Assembly: GCF_000820145.1 (NCBI RefSeq)
Contig: NZ_CDBW01000016.1
Coordinates: forward strand, 248,001 to 312,000
Direction of reading: 5' to 3'
Source: Aeromonas sobria
Lineage (GTDB): Bacteria; Pseudomonadota; Gammaproteobacteria; Enterobacterales; Aeromonadaceae
DNA: 64,000 bases
The notes beneath the pieces were generated by a model. The model saw only the letters and a list, made by a program, of their open reading frames with translations, was not told where the DNA came from and ran no database searches. Positions 33,724 through 42,909 of the stretch are shown piece after piece (position 1 is the first letter of the stretch; each line of letters opens with the position of its first letter). The position numbers were made by a program, and so were the translations under genes.

Positions 33724-34488
33724 TCAATAGTCGCCTCGGGCCAGCCGTTCGAAGTAGGTCTGATAGCGTCCGCTGGCGATGGCCTGCTGCAATTGCTGAT
33801 TGAACTGATCCCGCAATTTGGCCGAATCCGGCATCTTGCGCGGGAACATCACGAAGCTATCGTTACGCAGGAAAGGGGTCTGGCTGTGGGTGATGAGCGC
33901 TGCGCTGGCGGGATCAAACTGGCTCTGCAGCTCGGCCAGACCGACCCGCAGCTCTTGCGGATAGAGGTCGATCCGCCCCCGCAGCAGCTTGCCAAAATTC
34001 TGTTTCACGTCGGTGACCTTCTGCTGGGTCACCTTGCCGTCAGCCACCATCTGGTCCAGTTCTGGCCCGTAGCTGTAGGCGATATCGCCCCCCAACCGCA
34101 TGCCGACGATCTGCTCAAGGCGCTCGGCCTGCAGCTGTCGTGCTTTGAGTGAGAAGAAGACAAACTGCTCCTGTAGCACCGCTTCGCTGAACAGAAAATC
34201 CTGCTCCCGTTCCGGTTTGTGCATCCAGACGGCGGTGGCGTCATAGAGCTGGCTGTTGGCCGCCAGCGAATAGACTCGGCCCCAGGGGGCGAAGTGGAAC
34301 TTCACCTCGTAGCCCGCCTTCTTGAACAGATCGACGATGAGATGGGCCACCGGGCCGTGCTGTTTCGACTGTTCAGAGACAAAAGGGGGCCACTCGCCGA
34401 CGATGATGTTGAGCAACCGGCCCGGTGCGGCCAGTGCCGACTGGCAGGTCAGAAACAGCCAAAGAGCAAGCAGCGGGATCAGGCGCAT
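33724..34488 (-). CDS. Periplasmic binding protein of the amino-acid-type family 3
   Basis: A 254-residue protein with a signal peptide (about residues 1-20, ending SALAAPG). The fold begins LLNIIVGEWPPFVSEQSKQHGPVAHLIVDLFKKAGYEVKF, typical of the SBP_bac_3 family of polar amino acid and opine binders. No permease or ATPase gene is adjacent, so it may feed a sensor or a transporter elsewhere. A second member of the family is encoded at 40212-40943. Ligand unknown. Confidence 0.82.
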   Translation of the reverse strand: MRLIPLLALWLFLTCQSALAAPGRLLNIIVGEWPPFVSEQSKQHGPVAHLIVDLFKKAGYEVKFHFAPWGRVYSLAANSQLYDATAVWMHKPEREQDFLFSEAVLQEQFVFFSLKARQLQAERLEQIVGMRLGGDIAYSYGPELDQMVADGKVTQQKVTDVKQNFGKLLRGRIDLYPQELRVGLAELQSQFDPASAALITHSQTPFLRNDSFVMFPRKMPDSAKLRDQFNQQLQQAIASGRYQTYFERLARGDY

Positions 34489-34764
34489 GGCAAGAAGAGG
34501 GGAGTGCAGGCTGGCAGAGTCGATGGCATCAGGGTCACTCCCGGCTGTGATGCTGTGAAGGGTGGCTGGGTTGCCAGCAATGCTAACATGAGTCTAATTC
34601 CTTGCCGTGGATATTTGTCTCGCCGGGGTCGCCGGGGGCTTATTTTGGCCGCAGGGTATGCCCAAGCTCACAAAACCGATCGAATAAACGTCATATGATT
34701 GATTTCATTATGAGTCTTACTCTCCTGCCGAATGGCAACTTCACGTAAATCAAAGAGAATGACT

Positions 34765-36480
34765 ATGGCTACCGGACAATATCTGCTGTGGAAAGATGCA
34801 CAGGGACAGGATTTTCGCCCCGTTGCACTGACAGGTACCAACCTGCTGAATGATCGCAATCTCAACAAGGGCACTGCCTTCACCGAACAGGAACGTGCCG
34901 ATTTCGAGCTCGATGGCTTGTTGCCGCCTCAGGTACAAACGTTTGAAGCCCAGCTCGAACGGGTTTATGAAGGGTTCAAGAGCGCGAGCAGCGACATCGA
35001 GAAGTACCAGAACCTGCGCGCCCTGCAGGATCGCAACGAAACTCTCTTCTATGCCTTGCTCTCCCGCCATGTGGAGGAGATGACTCCCTATATTTACACC
35101 CCGACTGTCGGCAAGGCGTGTCAGGAGTTCAGCCACCGTTTCCAGAAGCCGCGCGGCCTCTATATCACCGCGAAAAATGTCGAAGACATGGACTCGCTGG
35201 CCCGCCATATCGATGCCAAATCGATCCGCATCATAGTCGTGACCGACAGCCAGGGGATCCTGGGGATCGGCGATCAGGGGGTGGGCGGCATGGGGATCCC
35301 CATCGGCAAGCTCTCTCTCTATACCCTGGGGGCCGGTATTCACCCCGCCTGCTGCTTGCCCATCGCGCTGGATGTGGGCACCGACAACCAGAAACTGCTC
35401 GATGATCCCATGTATCTGGGTCAGCCCCACAAGCGCATTCGCGGCAAGGAGTACGACGACTTCATCGACAAGTTTGTCGCCGGGGTCAAGCGCCACTTCC
35501 CCAACGCCGTGCTGCAGTGGGAAGACTTCAGCAAATCCAACGCCTTCAACAATCTGGCCCGCTACCAGCAGGCGCTGCCGTCATTCAACGATGACATTCA
35601 GGGCACTGGTGCCGTGGTGCTGGCCGGTATCATAGGTGCGGTCAAGGTCAAGGGTGAAACCCTCGGCCAGCAGAACTATCTGGTCTATGGCGCCGGTGCT
35701 GGCGGGGTCGGGGTGGCGGATCAGATCTGCGCGGGGATGATCCGCGAGGGGATGGACCCGCAGGCGGCCCGCGATCGCATCTACATCCTGGATACCCAAG
35801 GGCTGGTGTGTGACAACCGGGACGGGCTCGACGAGTACAAACGTCGTTACGCCAAGCCGGGACTGCTGCTTGCCGGCTGGGATACCGAGGTGCCCGGCAA
35901 GGCCAATCTGGCCGATGTGCTGCGTCATGTGCCCATTACCGTGCTGCTGGGTACCAGCGGCTCGGGTGGTGCCTTTCAGGAAGAGCACGTCAAACTGATG
36001 CAGAAGCATTGCGAGCGCCCCATGGTGTTCCCGCTCTCCAACCCGACCGCCAACTGTGAAGCGCTGCCGGAGGATATCTACCGCTGGAGTCAGGGCAAGG
36101 CCATCGTTGCTACCGGCAGTCCGTTCAAGGATGTGAGCTATGAGGGACAGGATTTCCGGGTCGGGCAGGGCAACAACGTCTTTATCTTCCCCGGTGTGGG
36201 TCTGGCGGCCATCGTCAGCCAGCTTCGCGAGTTAAGCCCCGATATCTTCACTACTGCCGCCTTTGCGCTGGCCGAGTGTGTGAGTGAGGTGGATCTGGCG
36301 AAAGGGGCCGTTTATCCGCGTATTCGCGAGCTGCGCAGCATCTCGGTGCATGTGGCGACCGCAGTGCTCAAAGACATAGTGCGGCGGGATCCCTCCCATC
36401 CATTGATCGGTCAGGATCTGCAGCAGCATATCCTCAGCCACATGTGGGAGCCGGTTTACCTGCCTTATCGTCGGGTATAA
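34765..36480 (+). CDS. maeA: NAD-dependent malic enzyme
   Basis: An enzyme of about 571 residues that converts malate to pyruvate and CO2 with NAD. The N-terminal malic domain has NETLFYALLSRHVEEMTPYIYTPTVGKACQEFS, the substrate/metal region has VVTDSQGILGIGDQGVGGMGIPIGKLSLYT and SFNDDIQGTGAVVLAG, and the NAD fold has LVYGAGAGGVGVADQI. PLSNPTANCEALPEDIY closes the active site. The size and the GDQG(V)GGMGIP form fit the large MaeA (SfcA) class, not the MaeB fusion. I prefer the ATG at 34765, with a possible ATG six bases upstream. Confidence 0.92.
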   Translation: MATGQYLLWKDAQGQDFRPVALTGTNLLNDRNLNKGTAFTEQERADFELDGLLPPQVQTFEAQLERVYEGFKSASSDIEKYQNLRALQDRNETLFYALLSRHVEEMTPYIYTPTVGKACQEFSHRFQKPRGLYITAKNVEDMDSLARHIDAKSIRIIVVTDSQGILGIGDQGVGGMGIPIGKLSLYTLGAGIHPACCLPIALDVGTDNQKLLDDPMYLGQPHKRIRGKEYDDFIDKFVAGVKRHFPNAVLQWEDFSKSNAFNNLARYQQALPSFNDDIQGTGAVVLAGIIGAVKVKGETLGQQNYLVYGAGAGGVGVADQICAGMIREGMDPQAARDRIYILDTQGLVCDNRDGLDEYKRRYAKPGLLLAGWDTEVPGKANLADVLRHVPITVLLGTSGSGGAFQEEHVKLMQKHCERPMVFPLSNPTANCEALPEDIYRWSQGKAIVATGSPFKDVSYEGQDFRVGQGNNVFIFPGVGLAAIVSQLRELSPDIFTTAAFALAECVSEVDLAKGAVYPRIRELRSISVHVATAVLKDIVRRDPSHPLIGQDLQQHILSHMWEPVYLPYRRV

Positions 36481-36521
36481 CCGCGGATCCACAGCCAAGA
36501 TAATGGGTTGGCAAAGATGAC

Positions 36522-36546
36522 AAGGGGGTAGCACTGCTACCCCCTT
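36522..36546. terminator. Bidirectional terminator between maeA and the small lipoprotein gene
   Basis: An 11-base-pair stem AAGGGGGTAGC / GCTACCCCCTT around a three-base loop, followed by TTCGTTT on the plus strand. Confidence 0.85.
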
Positions 36547-36568
36547 TCGTTTATTACCCGTGCATGCG

Positions 36569-36910
36569 CTAAGTGCGCAATGGCCGCCAGCGCCCTTCCT
36601 GATTGCGACAGGCGGTATCCTGCCACTGCTCGCTAGCCTTGCCGATATAGAGTTGCTCGCGATAGTCGCGACACCACTCCCCATCGGTATGGCGGAAGGT
36701 GCGCAGCGGCGTGACGCTGCCCGAGTGACGGTTGGCTGGATTGAACCAGGTGAGGCTCTGCCCTTTGGTACGGGTTTCCAGCGCCTGGGCGAGGGCCTGA
36801 TTGGCCCGTTGAACATCGGCCTTATCCATCTGATGGTAAAGCGGCGGGGTGTCGACCGTGGCGCAACCAGCGAGGCTGAGCAGGAGGAGTGGTAGCAGAT
36901 AGCGCATCAT
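36569..36910 (-). CDS. Small lipoprotein downstream of the Hint-domain gene
   Basis: A 113-residue lipoprotein with lipobox LSLAGC (Cys16). The C-terminal half (NRHSGSVTPLRTFRHTDGEWCRDYREQLYIGKASEQWQDTACR) resembles the surface-antigen type repeat found at the end of 17-kDa-antigen-like lipoproteins, with two conserved cysteines that may pair. The ATG overlaps the stop of the Hint-domain gene, so the two are co-translated. A function in handling or anchoring that secreted protein is plausible from context only. Confidence 0.75.
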   Translation of the reverse strand: MMRYLLPLLLLSLAGCATVDTPPLYHQMDKADVQRANQALAQALETRTKGQSLTWFNPANRHSGSVTPLRTFRHTDGEWCRDYREQLYIGKASEQWQDTACRNQEGRWRPLRT

Positions 36911-38124
36911 GGTTGCCCCTGTTGGCGAAAAACGTTGTTGAGCAGAGCACGCTCCTGCTCATCGGTAAGCACTTGCTGGCGATCATCGACCGTGCCATCG
37001 CCTCTTAGCTTGTTGCCGTTGGCATCGACGGCATCCACGCCGTTATCATCGACCGTGCCATCGCCCCTGAGCTTGTTGCCATTGGCATCGACGGCATCCA
37101 CGCCGTTATCATCGACCGTGCCATTGCCCCTGAGCTTGTTGCCGTTGGCATCGATGGTGCCATCACCTCTGAGCTTGTTGCCATTGGCATCGACGGCATC
37201 CACACCGTTGTCATCAACGCCATTGCCAAACCCACGGCCGCCATGACGCTCGCCACCCGCGTGTTGTTCACCACCGCCATGCCGCTCACCGCCAGCATGC
37301 TCGCCCTGGCCGCCACTGTCATCGTTGCCCCCATCGCTATCGCTGCCGCCGCTGTCGTTGCCTCCGCCGCTGTCGCTACCTCCGCCGCTATCGCTGCCTC
37401 CGCCGCTATCGCTGCCACCGCCGCTGTCGCTGCCACCGCCGCTGTCGCTACCTCCGCCGCTATCGCTGCCTCCGCCCCCATCGCTGCCTCCGCCGCCGCC
37501 ACCCCCGTCGCCATCTTTGTTGTGAACGATCAGCTCATTGGCGATATAGCTGTGGCTGCCATCGAGCAGCAGATTGAAGAGCGCAGTGGTTGGGGGAGCC
37601 TCGATCCAGCAGAGCGACTCAACCAGCAGTAGCTCAGGTTGGGGTTGCAGGGCCAGATTGCCCGTCACCATGCCATGTGCCGGGCGACACACTATCTGCA
37701 TGCCGGTAAATAGCGGTAGCACCGTCAGCTGCGGGTTTTCGGTTCGGGTCATGGCGGGTGAGATGGCCGCCCAGCCCCGAGTGGTCAGCAGAGGATGCTC
37801 TGCGGTAAAGAATGGGGCCAGATGGTTGATCCCGTAGAGTCTGCGTTTGCCCAGTATTACCTGCTCGACAGCCAGGATCCGGTTGCTGCCGCCGTGCTGA
37901 TCCAGCACCTGTTCACCGGCCCGGAGCGTCTCTATGGGGCGGATGGAACCATCTGCCATCGTGATGCGGGTGCCGGCGATAAAGCAGGACTTGGCATAAG
38001 CCTGATTCATTTGCCACTCATTGTGGGTGAAATCATAACTGAATGGGTTCGCAAACAGGGCGAGTGCAATAGCCGAGCCGATCAGCAATCTGCGCTGGCT
38101 GGCTTTGAATGGGGGCAGTGACAT
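36907..38124 (-). CDS. Secreted Hint (intein-like) protein with Gly/Ser/Asp-rich and tandem Asp/Asn-rich repeats
   Basis: A 405-residue protein. The signal peptide is about residues 1-45. A Hint domain follows at 47-202: it opens with Cys47 in CFIAGTRITMADG, has the block-B motif TAEHPLLT, and ends in IANELIVHN (His201-Asn202) followed by Lys203. The residues for N-S acyl shift and Asn cyclisation are therefore present, but the +1 nucleophile is missing. Residues 205-300 are (SDSGGG)n and His-rich; 300-385 hold 21-residue units of the type NGVDAVDANGNKLRGDGT. AGGAG five bases before the ATG at 38124 fixes the start. I infer an autocleaving, surface or secreted protein. Confidence 0.8.
   Translation of the reverse strand: MSLPPFKASQRRLLIGSAIALALFANPFSYDFTHNEWQMNQAYAKSCFIAGTRITMADGSIRPIETLRAGEQVLDQHGGSNRILAVEQVILGKRRLYGINHLAPFFTAEHPLLTTRGWAAISPAMTRTENPQLTVLPLFTGMQIVCRPAHGMVTGNLALQPQPELLLVESLCWIEAPPTTALFNLLLDGSHSYIANELIVHNKDGDGGGGGGGSDGGGGSDSGGGSDSGGGSDSGGGSDSGGGSDSGGGSDSGGGNDSGGSDSDGGNDDSGGQGEHAGGERHGGGEQHAGGERHGGRGFGNGVDDNGVDAVDANGNKLRGDGTIDANGNKLRGNGTVDDNGVDAVDANGNKLRGDGTVDDNGVDAVDANGNKLRGDGTVDDRQQVLTDEQERALLNNVFRQQGQP
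36982..37230. repeat. 63-base tandem repeats in the Hint gene
   Basis: About four units of 63 bases (21 codons), one of them shortened, encode repeats of VDDNGVDAVDANGNKLRGDGT type. The Asp/Asn/Gly spacing recalls calcium-binding loops such as DxNxDG, but no standard motif is complete. Confidence 0.9.
37320..37510. repeat. 18-base tandem repeats in the Hint gene
   Basis: Copies of an 18-base unit encoding SDSGGG, with a few variants, form a flexible Gly/Ser/Asp linker. Copy number is likely to vary between strains by slippage. Confidence 0.88.
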
Positions 38125-38429
38125 GGGGACTCCTTGTCCGTCTTGGTTCACGGGATCCATTATAGATCGCCCTCTGATGGCGGCATTTCTGACCACAAAC
38201 ACAATAAACATGATGGAAAAACGATTGGCGTTCGCCACAATAATGCGTAAAATCGCATACTCGATGCTTGTAGCAACGAATCCCGCCTAAAAAGCCAGTT
38301 TCATGCCCTCCCCAAGCAGTAAAAGGTAACAGGTGATGCTTTTATGCTCATCTCGTGCCTTGAAAAAGTCTTGTGATAACTGAAAAGTGTCAAATATCCC
38401 TGTCAGTTATCAAAAAGTTAAGGACATCC

Positions 38430-39668
38430 ATGTTTTCCTTAGTCAAGCAAAGTGTCGCCGGGCTGCAAATCCTGTTTGTTGCGTTCGGCGCCATGGTTCT
38501 GGTGCCCCTGCTCACCGGATTGAACCCCTCCATGGCCCTGCTTGGCGCTGGTGTGGGAACCTTGTTGTTCCAGCTCTGCACTCGTCGCCAAGTCCCGATT
38601 TTCCTCGGTTCCAGCTTTGCCTTCATCGCCCCCATCATCTACGCCACCCAGACTTGGGGATTGCCATCCACCATGTTTGGCCTGTTTGCCGCCGGTTTCA
38701 TGTATTTCATTCTGGCTGCGCTGATCCGGGTAAAAGGGATGGGTTTTGTCCATAAGTTGTTGCCGCCGGTCGTCATCGGCCCGGTGATCATGGTAATTGG
38801 CCTCTCCGTGGCGCAGGTTGCCTGCAACATGGCGATGGGGCGTGCGGGTGCCGAGCAAGTTATTCCGGCCGGTGCAGCGCTGACTCTGGCGGGGATTTCA
38901 CTGGCGGTGACCCTGATTGCTGCCGTGTTCTGCAAAGGTTGGATCAAGCTCATCCCGATCCTCAGTGGTGTGGTAGTCGGCTATATCTCGGCAATATTTA
39001 TGGGGCTGGTGAGCTTTGAGGGGATGGTCACTACCCCCTGGTTAGCGCTGCCTCACTTTGAAACCCCGGAGATCAACTGGGCTGCAGCCCTGTTTATGCT
39101 GCCGGTAGCCATCGCCCCGTGTATCGAGCATATCGGTGGCGTGCTGGCCATCGGGGGGGTGACGGGTCAGGATTACACCAAGAATCCGGGTCTGCACCGC
39201 ACGCTGGCCGGTGACGGTATCGGTGTCTGCTTTGCCGGTTTCATCGGTGGCCCTCCCGTGACCACCTATGCCGAAGTGACCGGCGCTGTGATGATTACTC
39301 GCAACTTCAACCCGGTGACCATGACCTGGGCGGCCGTATTCGCCATCATTCTGGCGTTCTTCGGCAAGTTCAATGCACTGCTCACCTCCATCCCGATGCC
39401 TGTGATGGGCGGTATCATGCTGCTGCTGTTCGGATCCATTGCTGCTATCGGCCTCAAGACGTTGGTGGAGTCCAAAGTTGATATGGGGCTGTCGCGCAAC
39501 ATCGCTATTGTGGGTGTGACGCTGACGGTTGGTGTGGGTGCGCTGGAGATGAAGATCGGTGACTTCGCATTGGCCGGTGTCGGTCTGGCATCAGTGGCGG
39601 CCATCCTGCTCAATCTGATCCTGCCTACTCACTCTGAAGAGGAAGTGATGGAAGCCACCAAGGATTAA
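38430..39668 (+). CDS. uraA: Uracil/xanthine permease family transporter (UraA-like)
   Basis: A 412-residue inner-membrane nucleobase:proton symporter of the NCS2 family, with about 14 membrane segments. Family hallmarks include GLQILFVAFGAMVLVPLLTGL, the substrate region IAPCIEHIGGVLAIGGVTGQDYTKNPGLHRTLAGDGIG and the GGPPVTTYAEVTGAVMITR stretch. Uracil is the most likely substrate. The ATG at 38430 follows AAGGACATCC. No upp gene adjoins it, and a strong terminator follows. Confidence 0.9.
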   Translation: MFSLVKQSVAGLQILFVAFGAMVLVPLLTGLNPSMALLGAGVGTLLFQLCTRRQVPIFLGSSFAFIAPIIYATQTWGLPSTMFGLFAAGFMYFILAALIRVKGMGFVHKLLPPVVIGPVIMVIGLSVAQVACNMAMGRAGAEQVIPAGAALTLAGISLAVTLIAAVFCKGWIKLIPILSGVVVGYISAIFMGLVSFEGMVTTPWLALPHFETPEINWAAALFMLPVAIAPCIEHIGGVLAIGGVTGQDYTKNPGLHRTLAGDGIGVCFAGFIGGPPVTTYAEVTGAVMITRNFNPVTMTWAAVFAIILAFFGKFNALLTSIPMPVMGGIMLLLFGSIAAIGLKTLVESKVDMGLSRNIAIVGVTLTVGVGALEMKIGDFALAGVGLASVAAILLNLILPTHSEEEVMEATKD

Positions 39669-39698
39669 GCTCCGGCATTACACACGCTGTTGATCTGC

Positions 39699-39728
39699 AG
39701 GAGGCCACCTTGGGGTGGCCTCCTTTTT
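39699..39728 (+). terminator. Terminator after uraA
   Basis: An 11-base-pair stem AGGAGGCCACC / GGTGGCCTCCT with a TTGG loop and a run of T residues. Confidence 0.9.
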
Positions 39729-40211
39729 GACTGAATCATGCAGCGAAATCCCATTGCCACACCGCAGTCCGGTGATGGATTAGGGGTTTAGCCTTGTCAT
39801 TTGACGTATCTGTTTTCGTGACCTTAGCTAAAGGGCAGGTATGGCTCTGATGTTGTTTTGAGCAGGATGATAAAATGGATGTTGGCGTTTTCGATCATTT
39901 TTCTTCCAAGCCGTCGCCATGTATCGACGCGCCTCTCTTTTGCCACGGCGCTGTTGCACGTCATCGGTATTATCCGTCCCCATCCAGCATTTTTTCATCT
40001 TGCTTTGGCTTGTTCCCCCTCTCTTTGACCATGAGCCTGTCTTGCCGGTTGCGCTCAATCGCGTGCTGGCGAAATCGGAATTTGTTTGCTGCTGCACATC
40101 GGGTGGGCGGCGAGCCGTGAAAGCCGGCATGACCCGTATCGAGTCAGGAGTGCACCGCCCGCCAAAAGGGGTGGGTGTTCAGGGATGAATGGCAAGCAAG
40201 GCGAGGTTGCA
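39729..40211. other. Gap without a recognisable gene
   Basis: About 480 bases between the uraA terminator and a binding-protein gene. Three overlapping ORFs of 81-100 codons occur on both strands, but none has a ribosome binding sequence, signal or known family pattern. I see no hairpin of note, repeat or strong promoter in it. Confidence 0.6.
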
Positions 40212-40943
40212 ATGAACTATCAACAGCTGTGGAAAAGCGCAATTTTTTCAGTCTCTACCGTAATGACGATGAGTGCGGCTCAGGCAGTGCCATTGAATGT
40301 GATGACGGAGGATTATCCTCCATTCAATATGCAAGGGGAGGGGGGCAAGATTGTCGGGCTATCTACCGAAGTGGTTGAAGAGCTGTTCAAGCGCGCTGAG
40401 GTTGAATACAAACTGACGCTGATGCCCTGGAAGCGGGCTTATGAAGATACCCTCAGCACCCCCAACACGGCGCTCTATTCAACAACGCGCACGCCAGAGC
40501 GGGAAGCGCTGTTCAAGTGGGTCGGGCCGCTGGTTAATAACAACTGGGTCTTTTTCTCCAGCGCGACGGCCAATATTGCGGTGACGTCACTCGAAGATGC
40601 CAAGCAGTATTCGGTGGGGGGCTATAACGGTGATGCAGCTGCCGAGTATCTCAAGGCGCAGGGTTTCACCAAGTTGCAGCTGGCCGCCAATGACACCGCC
40701 AACGTGAAAAAACTGGAAGCGGGTCGCATCGACTTGTGGGCAACCGGTCAATATCTGGCCCCCTATCTGGCCACCAAGGAGAAGGTTGCTAATCCCAAGT
40801 CAGTGTTTGTGTTCAAGGAAACCCAGATGAGTTTGGCGTTTAACAAGGAGACGCCGGATGAGCTCATCACCAAGCTCAACGAGATCCTGGCCGCCATGAA
40901 GGCGGATGGCACCATCGACAAGATCAACGCCAAATACCAGTAA
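40212..40943 (+). CDS. Periplasmic binding protein of the amino-acid-type family 3, paired with a chemoreceptor
   Basis: A 243-residue protein with a signal peptide ending near SAAQA (residue 25). The mature start VPLNVMTEDYPPFNMQGEGGKIVGLSTEVVEELFKRA and the end MKADGTIDKINAKYQ are typical of SBP_bac_3. GCGAGGTTGCA precedes the ATG at 40212; an upstream in-frame stretch is dismissed. No transporter genes adjoin, but a membrane chemoreceptor follows 64 bases later in the same direction, so ligand capture for chemotaxis is a reasonable inference. Confidence 0.85.
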   Translation: MNYQQLWKSAIFSVSTVMTMSAAQAVPLNVMTEDYPPFNMQGEGGKIVGLSTEVVEELFKRAEVEYKLTLMPWKRAYEDTLSTPNTALYSTTRTPEREALFKWVGPLVNNNWVFFSSATANIAVTSLEDAKQYSVGGYNGDAAAEYLKAQGFTKLQLAANDTANVKKLEAGRIDLWATGQYLAPYLATKEKVANPKSVFVFKETQMSLAFNKETPDELITKLNEILAAMKADGTIDKINAKYQ

Positions 40944-41007
40944 CAGTACCAACAGCAAGTGCCAGTTCATGGCACTGCTCCGGCTGCCGTAAAACCGGGA
41001 GGAAACC

Positions 41008-42534
41008 ATGGATTGGAAAAGTCTGACGTTCAGGATCGCCGTGTTGACCTCTCTATCGGTGAGTCTGTTGCTGGTGTTGTTTGGCGGTTACAACTACAGC
41101 GCCGCCAGGGCGGAGAGCTATAGCAAGCAGAGCGTGTTGGTCGAGCAGGCCATCGGTCGGCTGCAGCTATCCCTACCCGGCCCGCTGTGGAATTATGAAT
41201 CGGCCTTCATCGAGGCATCGCTCAAGTCCGAGCTGGCGGCTGATATCCTGAGTGCGCTGCTGGTGGTCAACAAGGACAAGCTGGTGGCCGGATTTGCTCG
41301 TGATGCTGCGGGGACTATCGCACCGATTAGCGCCATCCCTGCCGATACTGCTGCCTACGGGGGGTATGATCTGGTCTATGACGACAGCGGTCAGAAAAAC
41401 ACAGTGGCCAGATTGTTGGTGCAAACCAGTGATGCTGCTATTCAGGCCCACTTGCGTCAGCAGTTGATCACGACCGTCTGGCAAATCGTGGTGCTCGATC
41501 TTTGCATCATTGTGCTGCTGATGGTACTCATTCACCGCAATGTGCTTAGGCCGCTCCATCAGATGAATCAGGCGGTGTTTGACCTGGCACGGGGAGAGGG
41601 TGATCTGACCCAGCGTCTCAAGATCCGCCGTCAGGATGAAATGGGGGCGCTGGCCACCAACATTAACCTCTTCATTGCCAAGTTGCAGGAGATGGTGGCG
41701 GAGATTAATGAGCTTTCTGCCGGGGTGCTGCAAAACGCCGAACGCTGTGACGCCCTCTCGGCAGATACTCGCGTTGACAGTGACGCCCAGCAATCCGAGC
41801 TGGATCAGGTTGCCACCGCCATTACCGAAATGAGCCAAGCGGTGCAGGAGGTCGCGGGTAATGCGGGGAGAACTGCCACCGCGACAGATGAGGCCAATCT
41901 CTATGTGGAGCAGGGCTACAAGCTGGCGGGCCATGCCAATGAGGCCATTCATCAACTGTTGGGTGAAGTGGAACGGGTGGCTGTCTTGATGCGATCCCTC
42001 TCGACCGAGAGCAGCAGTATTGGCACCATCATCGAAGTGATCAACGGCATTGCCGAACAGACCAACCTGCTGGCTCTCAATGCCGCCATTGAGGCGGCCA
42101 GAGCGGGGGATCAGGGCCGAGGTTTTGCGGTCGTGGCGGATGAAGTTCGTACCCTGTCAGGGCGCACTCGTCAGTCAACCGAGGAGATCAGTGCCAGTAT
42201 TAAGCGATTGCAACAGGCCACCCAGAATGTCGGTCTGGGCATGCAGCAAAGTCAGGAGAAAGCATCCCGTGCGGGTATCGAGGCGGCAGATGTGCAGAAC
42301 TCGGTGGAGAAGATAAAAAGTCAGGTTAGTTTGATCCGCGAGATGAATATCTACATTGCCCAGGCATCGGAAGAGCAGCATTCGGTGGCAGAAGGCGTAA
42401 GCCACAGCGTCAACCGCATTGCCACACTCAATAGTGAGAGCGCAGCGCGAGTGGCACAAGTTGCCGAAGCCAGCAGCGATCTGCGTCAACTATCGACCCA
42501 GCTTGATGGTCTACTCAAGCAGTTTCGGGTTTAG
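41008..42534 (+). CDS. Membrane methyl-accepting chemotaxis protein
   Basis: A 508-residue chemoreceptor. Membrane helix 1 is near residues 9-28, a periplasmic sensor domain spans about 30-150 and helix 2 lies near 155-178. HAMP (about 180-230) and a long signalling coiled coil follow, with the tip [20 protein letters not shown]. The periplasmic part is small and resembles no ligand-binding family I can name; its [16 protein letters not shown] segment recalls sensor domains of other receptors. GGGAGGAAACC stands directly before the ATG. The binding-protein gene upstream may supply its ligand. Confidence 0.92.
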   Translation: MDWKSLTFRIAVLTSLSVSLLLVLFGGYNYSAARAESYSKQSVLVEQAIGRLQLSLPGPLWNYESAFIEASLKSELAADILSALLVVNKDKLVAGFARDAAGTIAPISAIPADTAAYGGYDLVYDDSGQKNTVARLLVQTSDAAIQAHLRQQLITTVWQIVVLDLCIIVLLMVLIHRNVLRPLHQMNQAVFDLARGEGDLTQRLKIRRQDEMGALATNINLFIAKLQEMVAEINELSAGVLQNAERCDALSADTRVDSDAQQSELDQVATAITEMSQAVQEVAGNAGRTATATDEANLYVEQGYKLAGHANEAIHQLLGEVERVAVLMRSLSTESSSIGTIIEVINGIAEQTNLLALNAAIEAARAGDQGRGFAVVADEVRTLSGRTRQSTEEISASIKRLQQATQNVGLGMQQSQEKASRAGIEAADVQNSVEKIKSQVSLIREMNIYIAQASEEQHSVAEGVSHSVNRIATLNSESAARVAQVAEASSDLRQLSTQLDGLLKQFRV

Positions 42535-42909
42535 TCAGTCAGCCTCGCCCCGCCGGTGCATCCCACGGGGCAGGTTCCTTTCATTGTGAGGTGTACGAGC
42601 TGTCGTGAGGGACAGGGGCCGCCTGTCCGGTAATGGCACTTTTCGTCATGCTCATGCCGCGGCTTGGTTGAGATTGGCATGACCTCGATGGGTGAACATC
42701 GCAGCATCATGCTCTGCCCGATACGCAGTCCGACAGCGCTGGACGCATATTTTCATTTTCCCCGCTCATGCCTGCCTGCATCTATTGTGCCGCTGATCCC
42801 GACCCATTAGAATTTCGTTTAAATACAGCAAGTCCTGAGCCGCCATCTGGCCATATCAGACGTGGAATCCCATCTTCTTCATGATGAATGCAAATAACAG
42901 GTGGTTGGT
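42535..42909. other. Gap upstream of the ToxR-like gene
   Basis: About 375 bases with no supportable gene. Two GC-rich hairpins lie near its left end (about 42546-42572 and 42610-42628) and may end the chemoreceptor transcript, though neither has a good T run. No clear promoter is seen. Confidence 0.5.

Noticed and set aside
36982..37510. Regular repeats considered as a CRISPR array
   Set aside because: The repeats are back to back with no spacers, keep a protein frame and encode a clear amino-acid repeat.
37243..37632. Plus-strand Ala/Val-rich open frame over the repeat tract
   Set aside because: It is the low-complexity antisense reading of the Gly/Ser repeats in the Hint gene.
39828..40188. 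Overlapping ORFs of 81-100 codons on both strands
   Set aside because: No ribosome binding sequence, signal peptide or family pattern supports any of them.
42610..42628. GGACAGG...CCTGTCC inverted repeat considered as a third activator site of the tup/fdh palindrome
   Set aside because: The half-sites are five bases apart with different inner bases, and no -24/-12 element lies nearby. It is more like a small hairpin.
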